In this document: one piece after another, positions 32,745-43,314 of the stretch
Position numbering within the stretch: the first letter of the stretch is position 1
Layout of the letters: each line of letters begins with the position of its first letter
NCBI GenBank assembly: GCA_028564705.1
Contig: JAPXFQ010002820.1
Location: 112,501-176,500, forward strand
Source of the DNA: Apricaphanius iberus
Lineage: Eukaryota > Chordata > Actinopteri > Cyprinodontiformes > Aphaniidae
DNA: 64,000 nt
Direction: 5' to 3'
Notes under the pieces: model-generated
The model's input: the letters and a program-made list of their open reading frames with translations, nothing else
Database searches by the model: none
Told to the model about the DNA's origin: nothing
Position numbers and translations under genes: made by a program

Positions 32745-33885
32745 GTATTCAGACGTATCCGGCGGGCTACGTGCTGGACGCTTGGACAAAGTTTCAGCCC
32801 GTGTGTCTGTCAATACTCTCCTAAGAGGATGCTGAAGATATATATCTATTCGCAATCAATTGGAATGGGCAGTTACTGGAACTACCGAAAAATGGAGCAA
32901 CAAAGATCTGAAACACGGTCGAGATTGGTCACTGTTCTGGAAGCGATTGGACGGCTGAAGGAACAGCTGGATGCGTTGACTCGTACTGATGGGACTCAGA
33001 ACCAAATGCTGGGGGAGCTGGGACGCAGAACAGACGCTGTAAGAGGCGATCTGGCCGGCGCTCTGGGACTCATCCGCAATTTGTCATCGGACTTGGAGAA
33101 ACTGTCGGTGCGGATTGGGGCAACTGGAAATTAATTGGATTTGGAACTATTAATCTGGGAATTAATTTGGATTTGGAACTTTAATTTGAACTACAATTTG
33201 GCTGAATTAGACTAAAAAGAAACCACTGACAGACTGAAGGGACAGAGAGGAATATTTGATCTCTCCCTGAAATCCAAACAATTTATATTTTGGCTCCCAT
33301 GAAGACCTTCAACCTGGTTCTTATCAAATGTCCCTGAGAAGAATATCAACAGAGTCTCCTCTCCCCCGTACACCTGCATCTACTGACGCACACACTGACA
33401 TGGTTACACACACTCACATTCACACACACCGTCTCGCTGTCTCCTCATTTTCTCTCCTGCAACAGGAAGCTGGATAACAGCGCGCCTCGATGGCAGCGCG
33501 TTAACCTGTGGACTGGAGCTCATACCTGCCCATCCTTCCTGATGTGTCATTGTTAATGTCTGAATATGTGCTTAAATGTTTGTTGGTGTGGTTTTTTCTA
33601 TCACCTGCGTTGTGAGTGCTGTACGGACCCACAACACAGTTGAGCGTTTTTTCCCCCTCACCGTGGAACCCTCCCCTACCAGATGTTTACTTCTCTATGT
33701 TTCATAAACGGGAGCGCCGCTCGGTGGCTGCATGCCCAACAGTGACCTGGATCTGTTTGTTGTTGTTGTTGTTTGTAATGATCTTGGACAGGTTGTACTG
33801 TATCTGTAAATTCCTTGTATGCATCATACTTGTATGTGTCATACTTGGCGATTAAAGCTGATTCTGATTCTGATTCTGAATATTT
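32745..33885 (+). mobile_element. Short retroelement-like unit with coiled-coil ORF and GATTCT-type tail
   Basis: The ORF 32829-33134 (101 codons) has a long heptad-like helix from about residue 22 to 97 (MEQQRSETRSRLVTVLEAIG, LKEQLDALTRTDG, LIRNLSSDLEKLSVRIG). The unit ends with CTTGGCGATTAAAGCTGATT followed by three more GATTCT-type repeats at 33856-33880, a target-primed 3' tail. No reverse transcriptase is present, so it resembles an ORF1-only non-autonomous LINE derivative. Confidence 0.55.
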
Positions 33886-35345
33886 GTCAAAGAGGGAGCA
33901 TGTAAACAATGATTAGAATAGGTTCTAACTCTGTACCCTGGGGTACACCTGCAGAAACGCGAAAGAGTGTTGAAGAGGGGGGATTTAAACTGCAGGAAGT
34001 TGGTCTGGTTTGAAAGCTGAGATAAACCAGGTGGGGGGAGTTTGACTAATGCCAATGGATGCTAATCTGTTCAGAAGAATATTATAAGAAATGGTGTCAA
34101 ATACTGCATGGAAAAGGTGAGAATGGTGAGGAGACCAGAATCGACTGCTATCAGAAGGTCATTGGTGATCTTTAACAGAGCTGTTTCTGTACAATTGTGG
34201 GGTCGGAAATCAGACTGAAATTGTCCATAAAAATATCGGTTATTGAAATTTGAGTGGAGCTTCGAGGCAACCACTTTTTCATGGGCTTTTGACATAAAAG
34301 GAAGGATTGAAATTGCTGACCCTGTTATTGATTTTATCTGACCTTGGAGGTGTAGGTCTGGGTCCATTCTTGATCTGAATAATTTGAATCATTTTTTTCA
34401 CGTTGGTTTGACTTCAATTCTTCTGACTGGTCTGAGTTCTGTCGCAGCACCGGGACAGATGGTGGAAGCTTGCTGAAGCAGACAAAAAGTTTCATTGTTA
34501 CGCCTGTTCCTGTTTTGGTCCAAAGAAAATGACTTCAGTTTTGTTTATATTAATTTGGAGAAAATTATGGGATATCCAGCTATTGATTTACTGGATGCAT
34601 TCACTCAGAGTTTGGATGGGTTCATAGTAGGGCTGGGCGATGTGGCTTGAAAAAAAATATGAAAAAAAATAATTTCAATCAATCTATAGCAAAGCTCACC
34701 TGAATGCAAGCTCCAACTAAAAGCAAGCTGTAAAGTATCGTCGTGAAACAAAATGGTAGGCCCTAGACGGATGGACATCACTCTGAGCTATTAAAGTCTA
34801 AGTAGTGCATTGGTTTAAAAAAAACAATCTTTATTTTCTAAAAAATAACTCTTTATAAACAGAAAATGTGATTAATTGATTAAATCAATTTATCACCCAC
34901 TCCAAGTTTATACTTACCTGGTGACTTTGTAATGTAAAGCTGAATGTCATCGGCATAATTATGGTAACTAATCTTATTAGCTGTTGCTATCTGGGCTAAC
35001 GCAAGCATGTTGATATTAAATAGAGGAAGCCACAGGATGGAGCCCTGGGGGACCCCACATGTAATTTCTGTCTGTACTGATAAATAAATTGCCTATTTAC
35101 GCAAATAATTTACTGTTCTTTAGGTAAGATTAAAACCAGCAAATAACTGTTTCAGAGAGACCAACGCTGCTCTTCAGTCATTCCAGATGTATTTTATGAT
35201 CAGTATGGTCAAATGCTGCACGGAGGTCCACCAGAACCAGACCTGGTTCTACCACATAGTGTATTCAATCTGATGTCGTCTAAAACATTGATGAGGGAAG
35301 TCTTGGTGCTATGGTGAAGCACGGAAACCAGACAAAAAAGTATCA
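33886..35345 (-). mobile_element. L2-like LINE ORF2 fragments, rearranged
   Basis: On the minus strand 34367-34071 joins DPDLHLQGQIKSITGSA (a downstream RT segment) to VASKLHSNFNNRYFYGQFQS and DFRPHNCTETALLKI (an upstream RT segment), so an internal rearrangement has occurred. The 34910-35340 part keeps the LINE blocks GGAGCCCTGGGGGACCCC and AACCAGACAAAAA. Non-functional. Confidence 0.65.
34626..34905. mobile_element. hAT-like insertion in the LINE
   Basis: TAGTAGGGCTGGGCGATGTG opens a non-LINE stretch that ends near ATCACCCACTCC, after which LINE sequence resumes. TAGGGCTGGGCGAT is the same tip as at 51961. The target duplication could not be fixed. Confidence 0.5.
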
Positions 35346-37097
35346 AAGCAGTTGATTATTTATTATTGTAAATTTATATTGTGTATGTACTAAAATACTT
35401 CATAACAACGCCCCTGAGAAAGAGGGAAAGGCGTAGTAGAAGCAACCAGGTCTGAACCTTCCCAGCGTCGAGCCAGGGGTCCCGGTCAGTTTGAAAAAGC
35501 CTAACAACATGATAGCTATAAGCTTTTAATTGTTTTACCACCAGTTTTAAAAAAAAACTTAAATCCCCATCGCGGCGCCGCTCACTTTGAATTGTTTGAC
35601 GCTGTCTACGAAAAGGAATTATGGTATAAATTGGACGCGAAAGAATCCATCAGATCTGGAGGAAATAAGGAAGCATTTTTGGGTCACATTTAAATGATCC
35701 TTCAAATTTGTACAGCGTTCGTCGTGGTGCTGTGACGTGGTCTCTTCCAAATGAGTCCTCCAGAGGACACAGACCCTGGATTTGCCAAGACCCATTGTGA
35801 ACTTGAAGTCAAGTTTTCTGCCATTTTCTCTGTTAGTCTAGGGTGCCTTTTTTTGTCTACTTACCACTGGATCTGTAGTCCACTGGGATTTTTTTCTACC
35901 CGAGACTAGTTTAACTTTATTTGGTAATGGTGTCGATGTTGTCTGGATCTTTAGAGAGAAAGTTATCGGCTTATTTACTGGATTTGTGTTGAAGGATGTT
36001 GGGTCACACACAGCCATCGGGTGGCGCTAACCCACACTCACTCTTAGAGGGAGGAGGGGCTGAGAGTCTGTAAATAGTCCCTCCCCGCTAGTCCTTGTTC
36101 ATGCAGCCTTCAGCCGGGGCTGACAAAGGGAAGACTCATCAACAACTTTCTACAAGGCAGGTGGCGGCCAGCTCGCTCCAGTGAAAGCAAAAGCAACCAC
36201 CTCCCCTCGCTGGCGAAGGGAGGGCCCGAGTTTCTGGGAGAAACTCGCTTCAAGGAACTCAAAGACCACTCTAGGTGAATCTTAAACATTGATCAACAAA
36301 AACATTGTTTTACTCTAAAAGCTCGATAAAAGGTTCCCTGAGTTCCAGAGCGCTGAAAGCCCAGAAGCTGAGAGCCGCATGCGGTGGGAGTCTGAACCAG
36401 CCGAGGCTGCATTCATTCGACGCCACAAAGCCGATAAGGGACTGTCGGTGAAAGAAAGTTGGTGCTGATCGCTAAATCGGAGCTGCAGCGCTTCACATCA
36501 GTACATCAGCAAGCAGGGATTCTCTTCCACCAGGAAACTAGTAGTGTATATTTAATAACCGTAGTTGCCCTACCCGGGTTTGTTCTAGTGTTTGCTAATA
36601 TAACAAGAAAGTTAAAAGAACATATTTAACTGCTTACCTGGCAATCTGATAACTTCCACCAAATAAAGTCAGATTTTTTTTCCTGAGTCTCAGACTCCCC
36701 AGCCTTCCACTTCCATCTAACCGACTCCCCTCTGATCACCGCACAGACCCTGCTCGTTGAGTAGCTACAGCGCAGGCTCATCCCCCATCCTCCCCTCTCC
36801 CCTAGTGGCTCCAGCCGGCGGCTCGGCTTGTCCTACGTCTTCTTAATGCCGGCATCCCCTTGCTGATTGGTTGCTGCCCTGCGTTTGCTGCCCAAAAGTT
36901 CAATTTTCCCAACTTCATGCAGCGGCTGAGATTCTGCGGCCAGCTGTGGCGACGCACGCGACCATCTGCATGGCAGCTTGCCGCAGCTTGACGCTCACTT
37001 GCTGCATGTGTACGACAGACTTTGCATGTAATCCAGCTGCCCTGCTGCCTCGTGGCCAATTGTGGTCTGAAAGCTCCATCGTTCCAGCTACGTTGAT
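35346..37097. other. Unassigned stretch, partly GC-rich
   Basis: 36000-36520 and 36660-37090 are richer in GC. The ORFs at 36802-37059 and 36871-37101 overlap on opposite strands. CCGCAGCTTGACGCTCACTT and neighbouring text look like internal MITE sequence, but no ends were found. Confidence 0.3.
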
Positions 37098-37262
37098 ATA
37101 GCGCTGATTTTCTTTGAATAGTTGGGTTGCAGATTAAAATACTTCAATGTTTTTAATATAGGTTGTTAAATTTTCTCCAAGCATTTTGTTTTCAACCACT
37201 TATGGAGCTGAAAAATTCTGCTTTACGGCTCCATAAGGAACCGGTCCCCTAATGAATATGTT
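37098..37262 (+). repeat. Anonymous repeat, inverted partner of 14815-15012
   Basis: Shares GATATAGCGCTGATTTTC and CCCCTAATGAATATG blocks with 14815-15012. Confidence 0.6.
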
Positions 37263-37264
37263 TC

Positions 37265-37930
37265 TGTCAGAAGATGCATCTAAACCAGCTCCTTGGAAGA
37301 AAAACTAAAGAGATGCCATTGCCCATCCCGGTAATCGTCGTCATTCAGGGAGTCGTGTGTAAATCTATTTTTAGAGAGACTCCAGGGGGATCACTTTCTT
37401 TACAATGGAGCTTTTTTTGCTTTACTTTTTCTTCCTTTGTGCTGGTTTAGATGTATCTTCTGTGCATTTTAGAGGCGGGCGGTTTTCATCATAGTTTTCA
37501 GCGAGGTGTCTTTCCCGTTCTGCGCCTCATTAACGGAATAGTGTTATGTGGCTTCTGACTGGGATTGGACCAAGTGAGCGTAGGGCTGCCATGTTCTTGT
37601 TCGTTCTGCGTCATCCGTAGTGTTGTCTGATTTTTTGCCTTTTCATCCTAAATTTTGCTTTCGTCCTTTGGAGCAGTTTTTCCAAGACACTCTCTCTGGA
37701 GCTGTTTACCAAATTTCTCGGCTAAGAAAAATGTCATTCAGTCTTTCGAAGGGCCTTTAAAAGTAATAAAAAAAGTGATCTGGTCTAATACATTAACTCC
37801 AGATGATGGGGGCATAAATTAATGAAGAGAAAAGTGAAGACGAGTAAGTAAAAGGGAGAATAAGGCGAGAGGTCAGGGGAGCTTGGGAAGAGGCTGCTCC
37901 TCCTTCAGTAGTCAGGTCTAGTTGATTTTT
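37265..37930 (+). other. Upstream/5' flank of gene B, duplicated at gene A
   Basis: Inverted counterpart of 2450-3120. After CCTTCAGTAGTCAGG the sequence jumps at about 37930 to TAAAAATGCTCTG, which corresponds to sequence close to the last-exon acceptor of genes A and C. Most of the intron is therefore missing here. Confidence 0.65.
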
Positions 37931-38030
37931 AAAAATGCTCTGTATCTTCCCATAAAATGTAGATCTAGTGAGATATTAACCCCACCTTTTCCGTACATTA
38001 ACGTTTTTCTATTCTTCTTGATTCCCTCAG

Positions 38031-38121
38031 GCCTTCCACAGCATCATATCTTGCTAATTGTGAAGTTCTTTCTCAACGTGTTCTCAAAACCGAAGAGATT
38101 GACTCCATCCTTGACCGCAAG
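38031..38121 (+). other. Start of last exon of gene B, upstream of chosen ATG
   Basis: CCCTCAG ends at 38030. The exon starts GCCTTCCACAGCATCATATC. Compared with gene A, two bases are missing in ATATCTTGCTAATTG (gene A has ATATCTGTTGCTAATTG). The LPQHHI frame here runs on without a stop but not into the finger frame. Confidence 0.65.
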
Positions 38122-39690
38122 ATGTCTAAAGGAGTGGAAAAAAAGGAGGAACCAGAAAAACAGCAGATGATTGAGCCAACAATCAAAGAAGAACATATTG
38201 AACTGTGGATCTCTGAAAACGAAGGACAGTTTGTAGTGAAGCGGGAAAAGAAGACTTCTCTTACTCCTGCTAATGAGGAAATACTCAATGATGAACCAAA
38301 AGGGCTGTGGGCTGTAGAAATAAAGGAGGAGGTAGAACCTGTACAAACTAAAGAACAAGAAGATCCAGAACCAATTAAAATAAAAAATGAACCAGAATTT
38401 GTGAAGATAGAAGAGAAAAGTGAGGATTTCTGCAATGATCAAAGGGACAATTTGGACAATTTAGATCTAAAAAAACATAAAACAGATTTGGTTTCTTGTA
38501 AAATATGTGGAAAACATTTAAATACAGTGAAGGATTTACCTGCACTTCTGAGATCCCACACAGGTGAGAAACTCTCTCCTGGTGAAGTGTGTGGTAAATG
38601 TTATGGACACCGTCACAATCTGACTTTAAACAGAAGTACTCAGAAAGGTCAAAAGCCCCATTCTTGTGAATTGTGTGATAAATCTTTCAGATCTAAAAGT
38701 GGTTTGGTTGATTACAGGAGAACTCACACAGGGGAAAAGCCTTTTTCTTGCAATCTGTGTGATAAATCTTTCAGATTCAAAAATAGTTTGGTTGATCACA
38801 GGAGAGCTCACACAGGAGAAAAGCCTTTTTCTTGCGATCTGTGTGACAAATCTTTTAGAGTCAAAAATAGTTTGGTTGATCACAGGAGAACTCACACAGG
38901 GGAAAAGCCTTTTTCTTGTGATTCTTGTGATAAATCTTTCACGTTTAAAAGTGGTTTGGTTGATCACATGAGAACTCACACAGGTGAAAAGCTTTTTACT
39001 TGTCTCTTGTGTGGCAAGTCTTTTTCAAAAAGTTATCGCTTGAAATGTCATGGTAGAACTCACACAGGGGAGAAGCCTTATTCTTGTGATCTGTGTGATA
39101 AATCTTTCACAGCCAAAAATAGTTTAGTTGATCACAGGAGAGCTCACACAGGGGAAAAGCCTTTTTCTTGCGATCTGTGTGACAAATCTTTCAGAGTCAA
39201 AAGTGCTTTAGTTGGACACCAAAGAATTCACACCGGTGATAAACAATTTTCATGTGACGTGTGTGGTAAATCTTTCTCAAGAAAGGATTACTTGGTATCT
39301 CACGTTAGAACTCACACAGGTGAAAAGCCTTTTTCTTGTGATTCTTGTGATAAATCTTACACATTCAAAAGTGGTTTGGTTGATCACATGAGAACTCACA
39401 CAGGTGAAAAGCGTTTTACTTGTCTCTTGTGTGGAAAGTCTTTTTCAAAAAGTTATCGCTTGAAATGTCATGGTAGAACTCACACAGGTGAGAAGCCTTA
39501 TTCTTGTGATTTGTGTGATAAATCTTTCAGATTCAACCATAAATTGGTTAATCACAGAAGAACTCACACAGGTGAGAAGCCTTATTCTTGTGACTTGTGT
39601 GATCATTCTTTCAATACTAGTAGTAATTTGGCTCGTCACAGAAACACTCATAGAGAAGGCACAGAGTACTTTCTTGACTCAGCACCCTAA
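38122..39690 (+). CDS. C2H2 zinc-finger protein, gene B (522 residues)
   Basis: Probable nuclear DNA-binding regulator. From ATG at 38122 it begins MSKGVEKKEEPEKQQMIEP, with an acidic region to about residue 125 and no KRAB domain. Two degenerate fingers (CKICGKHL...LLRSH, GEVCGKCYGHRH) come next, then twelve fingers of the C-x2-C-x12-H-x3-H type with HTGEKP linkers. The first of these has Tyr in place of its first His (LVDYRRTH). It ends REGTEYFLDSAP and TAA. Fingers 4-5 and 9-10 are almost identical. Its acidic region is about 70 residues shorter than that of genes A and C. The exon starts at 38031 after CCCTCAG, but a 2-base deletion relative to gene A shifts the upstream frame, so the internal ATG is used here. 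Confidence 0.93.
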   Translation: MSKGVEKKEEPEKQQMIEPTIKEEHIELWISENEGQFVVKREKKTSLTPANEEILNDEPKGLWAVEIKEEVEPVQTKEQEDPEPIKIKNEPEFVKIEEKSEDFCNDQRDNLDNLDLKKHKTDLVSCKICGKHLNTVKDLPALLRSHTGEKLSPGEVCGKCYGHRHNLTLNRSTQKGQKPHSCELCDKSFRSKSGLVDYRRTHTGEKPFSCNLCDKSFRFKNSLVDHRRAHTGEKPFSCDLCDKSFRVKNSLVDHRRTHTGEKPFSCDSCDKSFTFKSGLVDHMRTHTGEKLFTCLLCGKSFSKSYRLKCHGRTHTGEKPYSCDLCDKSFTAKNSLVDHRRAHTGEKPFSCDLCDKSFRVKSALVGHQRIHTGDKQFSCDVCGKSFSRKDYLVSHVRTHTGEKPFSCDSCDKSYTFKSGLVDHMRTHTGEKRFTCLLCGKSFSKSYRLKCHGRTHTGEKPYSCDLCDKSFRFNHKLVNHRRTHTGEKPYSCDLCDHSFNTSSNLARHRNTHREGTEYFLDSAP

Positions 39691-39784
39691 ATGGTATTTA
39701 GCTGGCATTTCTAGAGCTGTTGTTCTGAAGAGTACAGCTACACTCATATATTCACCTGCAAATTAGCACCATCCATCAATTATG

Positions 39785-40430
39785 TTCTGCTTAGCAATGG
39801 TCGGGTTTCATGTGCAGCAGCTTGAGCAGAGAGACCCAGACATCCCTATCCCCAGCCAATCCCAAGGCGTTCCCAGGCCAGCATAGAGCCAAAGTCTTTC
39901 CAACATGTCCTGGGTCTTCCTCGGGGTCTCCTCCCGGTGGGACGCGCCCGGAACACCTCACCAGGGAGGCCTCCGGAGGCACCCTGACTAGATGCCTGAG
40001 CCACCTCAACTTGCTCCTCTTGATGTGGAGGAGCAGCAGCTCTACTCTGAGCCCCCTCTGGATGACTGAACTTCTCACCCTGTGGAGGAAATTCATTATA
40101 GCTGCTTGTATGTGACATCTTGTTCTTTCTTTAACCACCCAGAGTGTGAGATCATAGTTGGAACATAGGCCGACCGGTAAATCGAGAGCTTTGCCTTTCG
40201 ACTCAGCTCTCTCTTCACCACGACAGAGCGATACAGCGCCCACATAACTGTTGACGCCCTACCAATCCCCTTATATATCTCCCACTCCATTTTTCCCTTG
40301 TTTGTGAACAAGACCCCCAGATAGTTGAACTCCTCCACTTGGGGAAGGACCTCATCCCTGATCTGGAGGAGGCACTTAACTCTTTTCAATCTCAGGACCA
40401 TGAGCACATTCCCATATTAATGGTGATAAG
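39785..40430 (-). mobile_element. Rex-like LINE ORF2 C-terminus
   Basis: The minus strand encodes EVLPQVEEFNYLGVLFTNKG (40407-40096 frame), then after frameshifts RPRGRPRTCWKDFGSMLAWE (40118-39846) and further pieces to 39791. The coding end and a short CCATCCATC tail match the family found at 60143-60287. The clade is probably RTE/Rex3-like, judged from the GATG tail. Dead copy. Confidence 0.72.
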
Positions 40431-40654
40431 ATGTAATTATGGTTGTCCTGTGGCACACTGACAAACCAATGATGTCATACACAAGAGCCCCTTGGCCCTT
40501 ATACCAACACCACCAGACGGGGCGAGTCAAGTGTCTCGCCCAAGGACACGACAACTACGAATGATGAAGCAGCGTTTAAAGCCAGCAACCCATCGGTTAC
40601 AGTTTTGGGGCTAACTGCTAACAACCGACCCCCAGTAATGTAATTGAGGTTAGA
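40431..40654. other. SINE/LINE-tail-like segment
   Basis: Contains GTGTCTCGCCCAAGGACACG and CAACCCATCGGTTACAG, stock phrases of fish LINE/SINE 3' regions. No ends defined. Confidence 0.35.
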
Positions 40655-41090
40655 TCGGAATTAGCTTTAATGGCCAAGTTTGACACATACAAGGAATTTG
40701 ACTCCGGCAATTTTTCTCACTAGTACAGAACTTAAATAAGTGAAATCAAAATAGATACAATAAATTAATAATAATAAAGCATAATATATACACCAATTAT
40801 TATTATTATTGTAAAGAGAGTATATACAGCAGTGCAGAGTTATAGTTTATTGTTATGTGAATGGACGCACAGTCTGTGACTACACTCTTGCTCTGTAACG
40901 CCTGCCTGAGGGGAGGAGCCTAAACAGGTTGTGGCCAGGGTGTGAGGGGTCAGTGGGGATTTTTCTGGCCCGCTTCCTGACCCTGGCCCGGAATAGGTCC
41001 TGAATGGAGGGGAGATCATTACCCATGATCCTCTCTGAGGACCTAACTGTTCTCTGCAGATGTCAGGCAGACTACAAAAGTCAGTTAGTA
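40655..41090 (-). mobile_element. LINE 3' fragment
   Basis: The minus strand carries CATTCAGGACCTATTCCGGG and a stretch that, frameshifted, reads like PTDPSHPGHNLFRLLPSG and GRRYRA, the C-terminus of a Rex1/L1-like fish LINE. It ends GCCATTAAAGCTAATTCCGA, like the tail at 33850. Confidence 0.6.
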
Positions 41091-41284
41091 CCTTGATTTC
41101 AATTAATCGATTTTCAGTAGTGACATTTAAAATCAAACTGTACTTGTAGCAATCTTTCAAATTATATGTTCAAAGCATAAAAAATACTATACAACTTAAT
41201 TAAATATCAGATAAACCCAATAGAAATTAAATCATATTTAAAAGACTGTGATATGAAATTAATATTTATGGTGTAGTTCACACC

Positions 41285-41700
41285 AGACGTAGAGAGCCTT
41301 GGTACTCCGCAACCGGCTTGCGCCGTGAAGCGATAATTTCGACATCTGGTCTATTTTTTTGTGCAAGCCGTTTTGCGATCCGCGTCAATTCTGCGAAGAT
41401 ATCGCACACACACAAGATAATCCAGTCAATTATGAAAATAAGGGTAATTTTTCAAAATAAAATCCAGCAGTTGACAAATGCGATCAAATTTGTGGATCTA
41501 AACCGACTATAGAGATCATACATAGAGCTCTCCTCCTGTCTACTTGCAGTGGGAAACGGGGAGAGAAAATATATTCAATAAATGTTAAGAGTAGATGAAT
41601 ATTAGTATTTCAACTGTATATCTACCCTAGAATCTCTACTACTGCACACACACTCTGGCTGTGTGTGTGTGTGTGTCTCGACAACGGATAAATTAAAGAC
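41285..41700 (+). repeat. Repeat family W, copy 2
   Basis: Diverged relative of 30830-31130. Contains a GT run near 41663-41676. No coding content. Confidence 0.4.
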
Positions 41701-42489
41701 GTGTACAAACTTGCTGGTAACAGAAACTTGGCGTAATGGTTTTAAGAGGTAATTTACTTAACCATGATGGAAAGAAAAATAGCTATGAATTAACAACAGC
41801 TGAGCACAAGTGCTTGTCGACCGCTGTGGAGAAATGCATGCCTACAGCTAGACAATACGACTTCCATTATTAGCCAAGGCTAACTCCATTTGTCTTTTTT
41901 AGCACATTTCCACGTGAAGCTGACACGCACACACCCTGTTGAGAAGCACCCAAACTTCTTTGTCAATTCCCCCACATATAAACGCACAGACATCCTCTTC
42001 AGGATAAAATTGAGATTTAGAAATTTACTGAGAATCGTTTATTTTTGCCCCAACTGTGTTAAATGTTTTGACCCACTCACATATCCATTTTCTAATATCT
42101 GTTTAGTATTAGTTTGCATGCTTGTAGAAAAGATTGGATTTATTGCTGAAATGTTTGGCTGTAATGTTGATCCATTATATGAATAAATTTTTATACCTTA
42201 GTGTGAAGTTGTTTTGTGGTCTTTCTGGCTTATGTGTGCAGTTATCATTCCATTTTGATTGAATGTATGGTCCTAATTTTTGCCCATAAAGGAAATGGTC
42301 CCCCAAACTGTTAATAAATTATAACGTAAAGCTAAACCGTAATTATTCAAATATTGATCATAATTATTGATATGTAAGTCAGACATTGCACTCCTCTGTG
42401 TCACAACTGCTATTCATGACTCAATCAGGTCAACATTCAACATGGAAATCATGTTGGGGTTTGTTGGTTTTTTGTTTGCTGCGGGGGAT
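41701..42489. other. Unassigned stretch
   Basis: The ORF 41890-42186 (98 codons) has no recognisable domain. Nothing else seen. Confidence 0.3.
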
Positions 42490-43314
42490 TGTAAATCTGA
42501 GAGATGATCCCAGTCTGTTGTCCAGGTGAACTCAGAGGTGTCTGTACCCTTCAACCACTTCCACTTCTTCTCCCATTTTGGAGACAGTCTTTGACTTATC
42601 CCTGTTTCTACTGAAATCTACAAGCATCTCCTTTGATTTGTTCACATTTAAGGTAAGATGATTGTCTCCACACCATGCCACAAAGCGCTTCACCAGCTCT
42701 CTGTATTCAGCTTCTTCCCCATCTCTGATACACCCGACAATTGCAGAGTCGTCTGAGTATTTCTGCAGATGACAGGTCTCTGTATTATAGTGGAAGTCTG
42801 AGGTGTACAGAGTGAAAAGGAATGGGGAGAGTACAGTCCCTTGTGGTGCTCCTCTGCTGCTGACCAACTGGTTTGACACTCAATCCTTCAGTCTCACAAC
42901 CTGTGGTCTGTTTGTCAGGTAGTCATTGATCCAGCTGATTGTTGAGGCCTCCACCTTTGTCTTCAGGAGTTTCTGACAAAGAAAATCCGACTGAATTGTG
43001 TTAAATGCACTGGAGAAATCAAAGAACGTGATTCTCACAGTGCTGCCTGCTTTGTCCAGATGACAGTGAGTTGGTTGAAGCAGGTTGATGATGATGATGA
43101 TGATGGTATCTTCAACGCCAACTCCATGGCGATAAGCAAACTGCAGGGGGTCCCGATAGGTTCTAGTTTGCTTACTCAGTTGGGGCAACAAGAGTCTCTT
43201 CAGGACCTTCAGTATGTGGGATGTCAGGGCAACAGGTCTGTAGTTATTGATGACTGATGGGTGAGTTTACCTTGGAACAAGGCAGGATGTCTTCCACAAC
43301 ACTGGAACCTTCTC
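42490..43314 (-). mobile_element. Rex1-like LINE ORF2, reverse transcriptase part
   Basis: The minus strand encodes RDPLQFAYRHGVGVEDTIII and FFDFSSAFNTIQ (43191-42880), then SSRGAPQGTVLSPFLFTLYT and KYSDDSAIVGCI (42879-42532). These are palm-domain motifs; SDD replaces the usual YADD-like core as in this clade. A GAT trinucleotide run at 43086-43106 expands an Ile stretch. The 5' part continues at 45013. Confidence 0.82.

Noticed and set aside
35980..36580. Possible solo LTR
   Set aside because: GC-rich with some promoter-like text, but no paired TG...CA ends or target duplication could be found.
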